Shown here: positions 58,009 to 64,000 of the stretch, piece by piece
Numbering within the stretch: the stretch's first letter is position 1
How the letters are laid out: each line of letters opens with the position of its first letter
Source: Porticoccaceae bacterium LTM1
Lineage (GTDB): Bacteria > Pseudomonadota > Gammaproteobacteria > Pseudomonadales > Porticoccaceae
NCBI GenBank assembly: GCA_030252795.1
Contig: CP127080.1
Span: forward strand, 2,559,501 to 2,623,500
Length of the DNA: 64,000 bases
Reading direction: 5' to 3'
Notes under the pieces: generated by a model
What the model was told of the DNA's origin: nothing
The model's input: the letters and a program-made list of their open reading frames with translations, nothing else
Database searches by the model: none
Program-made: the position numbers and the translations under genes

Positions 58009-60339
58009 ATGCAAGCCTACAAAAAACTGTGGTGGACACTCATAGGAGTGCTGGCCATCACCTTCTCCATCCTGGGGTACTTCGGTACCGAAGTGTATCG
58101 GGAAGCTCCTCCCATCCCCTCCCGATATGAAACCGAATCGGGAGGCCTGCTATTCACCAATCAGGATATTCTGGACGGTCAAACTGCCTGGCAGTCTGTA
58201 GGAGGCATGCAGCTGGGATCGATATGGGGCCATGGCGCCTATCAGGCTCCGGACTGGACCGCTGACTGGCTGCACCGGGAGTTGCTCAACTGGCTTGAAA
58301 TCGCAGCCAGGGAGCAGCACCGCACACCCTACGCCGAACTCACTGGCAAGCAGCAGCACGACCTGCAGTACGACCTCAAAGAGGAATACCGCACCAGTAC
58401 TTACAACGCTGCCCATGATACTGCCGTCCTTTCGGATCGACGGATCGAAGCAATAACTGAGACTGCAGCCTATTACGACGCTTTATTTGGTGGTGACAAG
58501 GCGTTACAGCCAACCCGTGAACACTACGCCATGAAAGAGGTCACCCTGCCCAGTGCGGAGAGGCGTCAGCAATTAACCCGTTTCTTTTTCTGGACAGCCT
58601 GGGCGGCAGCGACCGAGCGTACCGAAGGCAGTGCCACGTACACTAACAACTGGCCACATGAGCCACTAATCGACAACAAGCCCACTTCCGAAAATATCGT
58701 CTGGTCCATCATCAGCGTTGTGCTACTGATCGCGGGTATTGGTGCACTGGTATGGTGCTGGTCATTTACCCGCAAAGAAGAGGAGCCTCCAGCAGCACCC
58801 AAACAGGACCCTATCACTACCTTTAACCTTACCCCCTCGCAAAAAGCGTTGGGCAAATACCTGTTTGTGGTTGTTGGGCTGTTTGTGTTCCAGGTGTTCC
58901 TGGGCGGCCTGACCGCTCACTACACTGTGGAGGGCCAGAGCTTTTACGGACTGCAACTCTCCGAGTGGCTGCCCTACAGTCTGGCGCGTACCTGGCATAT
59001 CCAGTCAGCCCTGTTCTGGATCGCTACCGGCTTTTTGGCGGCTGGCCTATTTTTGGCCCCCATCATCAACGGCGGCAAAGATCCCAAGTACCAGAAACTG
59101 GGCGTTGATATTCTGTTCTGGGCGCTCATCGCTGTTGTGGCGGGTTCTTTTATCGGTAACTACCTGGCCATCGCCCAAATCATGCCCGCCCACCTGAACT
59201 TCTGGTTCGGCCATCAAGGCTATGAATTTGTCGATTTAGGTCGAGTCTGGCAGATCGGTAAATTTGTTGGTGTAGTTTTGTGGCTGGTGCTTATGCTGCG
59301 CGGTGTAATTCCGGCCCTGCGCCAGAAAGGTGATAAAAACCTCCTGGCCCTGTTCGCCGCATCGGTAATTGCCATTGGCTTGTTTTACGGTGCCGGCTTC
59401 TTTTACGGCGAACGCACCCACATCTCGGTGATGGAATACTGGCGCTGGTGGATTGTGCACCTGTGGGTAGAAGGCTTCTTTGAAGTATTCGCCACTACTG
59501 CGCTGGCCTTTATTTTCTACAACATGGGGCTGGTCTCCAAGCGCATGGCCACTGTTGCCTCTCTGGCATCAGCTTCACTTTTCATGCTGGGCGGCGTTCC
59601 TGGAACCTTCCACCACCTCTATTTTTCCGGCACTACAACTCCGGTAATGGCGGTAGGAGCTACTTTCAGTGCACTGGAAGTGGTGCCATTGATCGTACTG
59701 GGTTACGAGGCCTGGGAGCATTACAGTCTGAAAAAACGCGCCCCCTGGATGGAAAATATTAAATGGCCACTGATGTTCTTCGTTGCCGTAGCATTCTGGA
59801 ATATGTTGGGTGCCGGCGTGTTGGGCTTCTCTATTAATCCGCCGATTGCGCTCTACTACACACAGGGTCTGAACACCACGGCAACACATGCCCACGCTGC
59901 CCTGTTCGGAGTGTACGGATTCCTGGCGCTTGGCTTTACCCTTCTGATACTTCGTTATATCCGCCCTCAAATGGTGTTTGATGACAAGCTGATGAGAACG
60001 GCCTTCTGGTGGCTTAACGGTGGCCTGGTACTGATGTTGTTCACCAGTCTGCTACCGGTAGGTATTATCCAGTTCTTTGCCAGCAGTTCAGAAGGCCTTT
60101 GGTATGCGCGAAGCGAAGTGCTCACACAAAGTGAAATCCTGGTAACGTTGCGCTGGATTAGAACCATAGGTGATGTGGTATTTATTGTCGGTGCACTGGC
60201 CGTTGCCTGGCAGGTGGTCAAGGGCGTGTTCCTGGCAGACCCCAGACCAGTTCACCCGGCTGCCACTTATACCACCGCTGAACCAGTCCATTCAGTTACC
60301 AGCTGCTGTGGCTCTTGTGGTGGTGACAACCCGGCTTAA
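58009..60339 (+). CDS. norZ: Quinol-dependent nitric oxide reductase (qNOR)
   Basis: 776 residues from ATG 58009. The N-terminal extension (residues about 40-240) is the cytochrome-c-like domain of qNOR without a heme-binding motif. About 14 TM helices follow, with heme/FeB ligands in HIQSALFW, WWIVHLWVEGFFEVF (in parts), FHHLYFSG and THAHAALFG. It reduces NO to N2O with quinol, here as a detoxifying or denitrifying step. The extreme C terminus SCCGSCGG is Cys-rich, which is unusual. It is controlled by NsrR. Confidence 0.95.
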   Translation: MQAYKKLWWTLIGVLAITFSILGYFGTEVYREAPPIPSRYETESGGLLFTNQDILDGQTAWQSVGGMQLGSIWGHGAYQAPDWTADWLHRELLNWLEIAAREQHRTPYAELTGKQQHDLQYDLKEEYRTSTYNAAHDTAVLSDRRIEAITETAAYYDALFGGDKALQPTREHYAMKEVTLPSAERRQQLTRFFFWTAWAAATERTEGSATYTNNWPHEPLIDNKPTSENIVWSIISVVLLIAGIGALVWCWSFTRKEEEPPAAPKQDPITTFNLTPSQKALGKYLFVVVGLFVFQVFLGGLTAHYTVEGQSFYGLQLSEWLPYSLARTWHIQSALFWIATGFLAAGLFLAPIINGGKDPKYQKLGVDILFWALIAVVAGSFIGNYLAIAQIMPAHLNFWFGHQGYEFVDLGRVWQIGKFVGVVLWLVLMLRGVIPALRQKGDKNLLALFAASVIAIGLFYGAGFFYGERTHISVMEYWRWWIVHLWVEGFFEVFATTALAFIFYNMGLVSKRMATVASLASASLFMLGGVPGTFHHLYFSGTTTPVMAVGATFSALEVVPLIVLGYEAWEHYSLKKRAPWMENIKWPLMFFVAVAFWNMLGAGVLGFSINPPIALYYTQGLNTTATHAHAALFGVYGFLALGFTLLILRYIRPQMVFDDKLMRTAFWWLNGGLVLMLFTSLLPVGIIQFFASSSEGLWYARSEVLTQSEILVTLRWIRTIGDVVFIVGALAVAWQVVKGVFLADPRPVHPAATYTTAEPVHSVTSCCGSCGGDNPA

Positions 60340-60365
60340 TCGTTACTGTAGCTAATTGTTCAGAC

Positions 60366-60394
60366 AAGCCCCTCCTGCATGGAGGGGCATTTTT
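60366..60394 (+). terminator. Terminator of norZ
   Basis: GCCCCTCC / GGAGGGGC arms around TGCAT are followed by ATTTTTAAT. Confidence 0.88.
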
Positions 60395-60451
60395 AATGGG
60401 AATAGAGGCTTTCCTAAGCGCAGCATTGCCAGCCGCATGACCGCCATCCGA

Positions 60452-61144
60452 TTATTTGAACCGCCTTAAGATCGGCTTATTTATACCATTCGTCCACAGA
60501 CGCTGAAGCACCCTCACCCACTTGGGTTTTTTCAGCAAGAGGCGCTCTTCCGTAGTAAGGGGTTCACCAGACAAGTCATACTTCATCTTCAGTAAACTGG
60601 TCATATCGGCACGTTGCATCACACCGATCAGCCACATCCATACAAACAACAGCTTTTGAAAGCGCTGTGGCTTTTTAATGGCGGCTGCGAAATCAAAGAA
60701 CCGCACAGAGCCATCCGGCTGGATAAGTACGTTATTTCGGCGAAAGTCGTTGTGGCAGTAGCCTTTTTTGTGGAACAGCTCAAGAAACTCCCTGGCCTGC
60801 TGGTATGCCTGTGGCCATTTGCCGCGATTGCGACGTCCGGGGTGCTCCCCCTCCAGAAACTCCATGGCAAAGATATCGTCAGATATACGCCCGAAATATT
60901 GGGGAAGGAAGCCGCTTGTCCCAAAGGCTTCCAGAACCTTGACTTCACGCTTAACCAAGGAGCGGCAGACCAGTATCCGGCTTAACCAGGGGCGGTTACT
61001 GAAGTCTTTAACCACCACATATTGACCATCAATGTTCAGCAGATAGACATCCGCCTGAAACACGCCACGGCTGGGCCTGAGCATCTTGTAGTGATGCTCG
61101 CGCAACGCCTCTTTGATAGCAGAGAGCAGATGATCTTGGCTCAT
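60452..61144 (-). CDS. Small protein-kinase-fold protein (Kdo/WaaP or Bud32-like)
   Basis: The 230-residue protein has the catalytic loop CHNDFRRNNVL (His-x-Asp and Asn) and metal-binding FFDFAAA in place of DFG. The N-lobe Lys is in YVVVKDF, paired with Glu in KREVKVLE. The size and loop fit lipopolysaccharide core (Kdo/heptose) kinases or RIO/Bud32-like kinases. The acceptor is unknown. It is alone on the minus strand. Confidence 0.78.
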   Translation of the reverse strand: MSQDHLLSAIKEALREHHYKMLRPSRGVFQADVYLLNIDGQYVVVKDFSNRPWLSRILVCRSLVKREVKVLEAFGTSGFLPQYFGRISDDIFAMEFLEGEHPGRRNRGKWPQAYQQAREFLELFHKKGYCHNDFRRNNVLIQPDGSVRFFDFAAAIKKPQRFQKLLFVWMWLIGVMQRADMTSLLKMKYDLSGEPLTTEERLLLKKPKWVRVLQRLWTNGINKPILRRFK

Positions 61145-61294
61145 GAGTGGTCTGTGGCTCCGATTTTCTGTTCTGCCATGTTGGTCGATTTTCCGAAATT
61201 GTACCTCAATTCTTGCAAAGGGATAATTGAATCAATTAGTTAGCACGCTTAAACTAGTGCTTTACGTGTAAATTAATTCTTATCAGGCTTCCCG

Positions 61295-62494
61295 ATGCAC
61301 GACTTTAACGCCCTGGCCGAAAGGCTTGCCCCCCACTACTCCCGCTTCAATGTTGCCAACCGGCTGTTATTTTCCGGTCACTCTCACCAGGCGTGGCCTG
61401 ATGTCGCTGTCGAAGGCCAGATTGAGGCATTTGATGCCGCTGCGCGCTCGGTGGATGAAAAGTGGCACGCTGCCTTTGAAAAAGCGGACATTCTCCGCAA
61501 CTACCTGCGTGAATGGTATGACGACCCCGAAGGGCTTTACTGCCTGGCCGAGAACACCCATATCCTGCTGGTCAGCTGGTTGTCGGCCATTCTTTCGAAA
61601 CAAGGGCAGCTGAAGAGCAAGCCCAAAATCATCACCACCGATGGCGAGTTTCACTCCATGTATCGCCAGCTCAAACGCCTTCAGGAAGAAGGAGTCGAAG
61701 TGGTAATGTTGCCGGCAGAACCTTTCGCAACATTCCCGGAGCGCTTGGCGGCAGAAGCCGATGACCGCACTGCGGCCATTATGCTGTCCCGCGTTTATTT
61801 TGAAAGCTCACTGATTCACACCCACCTGCGTGAAGTGGCTCAAGTTGGTAGGGATAGACAGATTCCGGTGCTGATTGACGACTATCACGGCACAAACAAT
61901 GCCCCCCTATCCCTTCGCGACGAGGGACTCGAGGATTGCTACCTGGTGACCGGCGGGTACAAATACCTGCAATGGGGTGAGGGCAACTGTTTCCTGCGCT
62001 TCCCCAAAAGCTGCGAGCTGCGCCCGGTTATCACCGGTTGGTTTGCATCTTTTTCAACCCTGGACAAACCGCGCACAAATGAACCAACTGTTTATGACGC
62101 CGGTGAACAACGCTTCTCCACCGCCACATACGATCCGACATCGCAATTTCGCGGTGCAAAGGTGGTCGAGTTCTTCAGGGATCAACAGCTGACAAAAGAA
62201 GTCATTCGTCAACAATACCTGGGTCAGCTCGGCTATCTCCGCGAACTGTTTTTGAATGCCAATTTCAACCCGGACACCATCCGTCTGGTGCACCAGCAGT
62301 CACTGGAAACCAATGGCGGCTTCCTGGCATTGCACAGCCCTCATGCGGCGCAGTTGCGCCAGATGCTGCTGGAAAATGATGTGCTAACTGACTCCCGCGG
62401 CAGCGTGCTGCGTTTTGGTGTAGCTCCGTATGTCACCGCATCGCAAATTGATCAGGCCATGGAACAGCTGGCACGCTGTATTGACAAGCTCTAA
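61295..62494 (+). CDS. PLP-dependent kynureninase-like / class V aminotransferase
   Basis: The 399-residue PLP enzyme has LIDDYHG (Asp that pairs with the pyridine N) and TGGYKYLQWGEG, with the Schiff-base Lys in the form typical of the kynureninase family. The N terminus HSHQAWPDVAVEG is also kynureninase-like. No other tryptophan-degradation gene is nearby, so a different substrate is possible. Confidence 0.8.
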   Translation: MHDFNALAERLAPHYSRFNVANRLLFSGHSHQAWPDVAVEGQIEAFDAAARSVDEKWHAAFEKADILRNYLREWYDDPEGLYCLAENTHILLVSWLSAILSKQGQLKSKPKIITTDGEFHSMYRQLKRLQEEGVEVVMLPAEPFATFPERLAAEADDRTAAIMLSRVYFESSLIHTHLREVAQVGRDRQIPVLIDDYHGTNNAPLSLRDEGLEDCYLVTGGYKYLQWGEGNCFLRFPKSCELRPVITGWFASFSTLDKPRTNEPTVYDAGEQRFSTATYDPTSQFRGAKVVEFFRDQQLTKEVIRQQYLGQLGYLRELFLNANFNPDTIRLVHQQSLETNGGFLALHSPHAAQLRQMLLENDVLTDSRGSVLRFGVAPYVTASQIDQAMEQLARCIDKL

Positions 62495-62508
62495 ACTGGT
62501 TCAGGGAT

Positions 62509-62536
62509 GGGCACCACTGATTTTTCAGTGGTGCCC
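62509..62536. terminator. Hairpin between convergent kynureninase-like and TerB genes
   Basis: A perfect 12-bp stem with arms GGGCACCACTGA and TCAGTGGTGCCC around TTTT. There is no U-run, so termination is likely Rho-assisted or structural. Confidence 0.55.
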
Positions 62537-62590
62537 GCAAAACAAATCGAACGGAACCGGTAATTTCAAAGTAAAAAATAATTTCCGAAT

Positions 62591-63127
62591 TTATCTCCAA
62601 CTCGCCTGTACATTTTCAGTAGATGCCATTAAAGCTGTTGTCGCCTCAACGAACTCCCGCTGCTTCTCTGCAATCCGCTCTTCACAATTAATCACCCGAT
62701 TGATCAGGTCTATCGCAGACTCTTTTTGTTCAAGACTGAATTTGGAAATACTGGGCTCGAGGTATTTTTTAAGTTGTTCCCTCACCTTGTCCTCATCCTT
62801 GATCAGGAAGGCACAGGATGCCAACAGTTCGGTTGCCTCCCGCTCAGAGAGGTGAAACTCACTTTCAAATAGAGACAAAAGACAGGCTTTCTGCTCTTTG
62901 GAAATATCCCCGGAACACTTGGCCGCCACATACATCAACCCGGCGGTGGCCTCCATCGGATTATCCAGGGAGAATGCCGGATCAGCGTGGTATTGCTTTT
63001 GCCATTTTCTACGGCGGTACCACCAGAAGGGGTTCAAGGCTCGAAAGTCGATGCCCGCATTGTCGAGCTGCCTCAGCAGAACCAGGATCGTGACCACAGC
63101 CCCAAGAAAAGCCAAAATAATATGCAT
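62591..63127 (-). CDS. TerB-like domain membrane protein
   Basis: The 178-residue protein has an N-terminal TM helix (about 2-18), a basic stretch FWWYRRRKWQK and a C-terminal helical domain of about 110 residues (GLMYVAAKCSGDISKEQKACLLSLFES in parts; FHLSEREATELLASC) that fits TerB. TerB-like proteins are linked to tellurite resistance and envelope stress. There are no other ter genes here. The role is unknown. Confidence 0.72.
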   Translation of the reverse strand: MHIILAFLGAVVTILVLLRQLDNAGIDFRALNPFWWYRRRKWQKQYHADPAFSLDNPMEATAGLMYVAAKCSGDISKEQKACLLSLFESEFHLSEREATELLASCAFLIKDEDKVREQLKKYLEPSISKFSLEQKESAIDLINRVINCEERIAEKQREFVEATTALMASTENVQASWR

Positions 63128-63237
63128 GTCGATATCCTTATTCGTTTTTGTTCAAAACACTATAGTAGCTTGCGCTTCGGTGTGGCAAGAGACCTTGGCT
63201 GCCGGTAAAATTCGCCTGTTTTATCAGGAACCTATCA

Positions 63238-64000
63238 ATGACAACTACTCAACCAAACACCACACTTTCCGACAGCCATCTGCAGCGCTTTGGCGGCATT
63301 GCCCGGCTTTATGGCATGGCGGGATTGCAGGCTCTTTATAAGGGTCATTTTGTGGTGGTTGGTATCGGCGGGGTTGGCTCATGGGCTGCCGAAGCACTGG
63401 TGCGCACCGGGCTGGGCACAATCACTTTGGTTGATCTGGACGACATCTGCATCACCAATACCAATCGCCAGTTACACACCACCAAAGCCACTGTTGGACA
63501 ACCGAAAACCGCCGTACTGGCAGAACGCCTGAAAGCGATAAATCCAGAACTGACGGTTAACATTGTCGATGACTTTATTGACAGCGATAACGTCGCCGAA
63601 CTGATTGATTCAGATGCACATGTCGTTATTGACGCTATTGACGCCTCTTTTGCCAAAGCCGCGTTAATCAACCACTGCCGACGCCAGAACCAGATTGTCA
63701 TCACCGTGGGTTCCGCTGGCGGTCGCACCGATCCAACTCGTATTCAAACCAACGATTTACGCCATGTGAGTGGTGACATACTGCTAACCCGGGTGCGCAA
63801 ACGGCTGCGTCACTACTTCAAATACGCCACCAGCCCAAATAAAAATATGCGGGTACAGGCGGTATTTTCCGATGAGCAGATGAAATACCCCACCGCTGAT
63901 GGTCAGGTTTGCCAGAGCAAAACTGATATGCAGGGCGGTGTTAAGCTGGATTGTAGCGGCGGGTTTGGGTCAGTAACCATGGTTACCGCAGCATTTGGTA
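63238..64000 (+). CDS. tcdA: tRNA threonylcarbamoyladenosine dehydratase (partial, runs off window)
   Basis: The first 254 codons are present. The E1-like (ThiF/MoeB) ATP-binding motif VVVGIGGVGSWAAEALVR and the strand TLVDLDDICITNTNRQ are intact. SAGGRTDPTRIQTNDL and the DMQGGVKLDCSGGFG region are diagnostic of TcdA/CsdL. It makes cyclic ct6A on ANN-decoding tRNAs. The start at 63238 follows AGGAAC at a fair distance. The C terminus is beyond the window. Confidence 0.93.
   Translation, partial: MTTTQPNTTLSDSHLQRFGGIARLYGMAGLQALYKGHFVVVGIGGVGSWAAEALVRTGLGTITLVDLDDICITNTNRQLHTTKATVGQPKTAVLAERLKAINPELTVNIVDDFIDSDNVAELIDSDAHVVIDAIDASFAKAALINHCRRQNQIVITVGSAGGRTDPTRIQTNDLRHVSGDILLTRVRKRLRHYFKYATSPNKNMRVQAVFSDEQMKYPTADGQVCQSKTDMQGGVKLDCSGGFGSVTMVTAAFG

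Noticed and set aside
60465-60480. CTTAA-N6-CTTAT resembling the QseB/PmrA box
   Set aside because: It lies inside the 3' end of the kinase-like gene with one imperfect half-site, so it is probably chance.
1-64000. CRISPR arrays, rRNA or standard tRNA genes
   Set aside because: No regularly spaced direct repeats and no tRNA or rRNA signatures other than the tRNA-like part of tmRNA.

Overview
The window is chromosomal DNA of a Gram-negative gammaproteobacterium, probably marine. The evidence is an intact tmRNA whose tag reads ANDDNYALAA, outer-membrane proteins ending in F, lipoboxes, a Cpx-type envelope stress system, NsrR with a quinol NO reductase, UbiX, Mpl, BipA and TcdA. I cannot name the genus. 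Genes are dense, mostly of ordinary base composition, except for a visibly AT-richer patch at about 23.7-26.3 kb.

Layout. (1) 1-7.3 kb, all on the minus strand: a QseB/PmrA-type response regulator and kinase run into a cupredoxin, an FTR1 iron permease and an outer-membrane protein. Downstream is a translationally coupled cluster of a thermostable-hemolysin (acyltransferase-like) protein, an AMP-dependent ligase, a TauD-like dioxygenase and an SDR oxidoreductase cut by the window edge. Tandem CTTAA-N6-CTTAA boxes precede both blocks. (2) 7.3-16.6 kb: lipoprotein dipeptidyl-peptidase III, a divergent DUF1704 metallopeptidase, a HAD hydrolase, a cupin, a thioredoxin-like protein, and an ECF sigma/anti-sigma locus with two secreted proteins sharing a Pro/Glu/Lys/Arg C-terminal tail. 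(3) 16.9-30.4 kb: a defence island. It has an AbiEi/AbiEii-like toxin-antitoxin pair, Fic, an Mrr-like nuclease, a HEPN protein and a type I restriction-modification operon. A complete retron (phosphoribosyltransferase-winged helix effector, structured ncRNA, reverse transcriptase) sits between hsdS and hsdM. The island lies directly downstream of the 3' end of ssrA (tmRNA), a classic integration site, though no integrase is in the window. (4) 31-64 kb: core and accessory chromosome. It carries an RND exporter, a hydroxyacid dehydrogenase, a CPA1 antiporter, cpxP/cpxRA-like genes with CpxR boxes, LemA/M48, ubiX, mpl, a subtilase autotransporter, a PPi-type phosphofructokinase, an S10 peptidase, dtd, pip, a WYL regulator with its operator and an ABM protein, tag, a GGDEF cyclase, a MITE-like element, typA, nsrR/norZ with two NsrR boxes, a kinase-like protein, a kynureninase-like enzyme, a TerB-like protein and tcdA (cut by the window end).

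The most interesting system is the hsdR-hsdS-[effector-ncRNA-RT]-hsdM-HEPN-mrr-fic array. All of it is on one strand with overlapping or nearly abutting genes, which suggests that a restriction enzyme, a retron and a HEPN RNase are expressed together and may guard one another. Second are the metal/peptide-type two-component system linked to a hemolysin-ligase-dioxygenase biosynthetic cluster, and the sigma/anti-sigma locus with tail-sharing secreted proteins.
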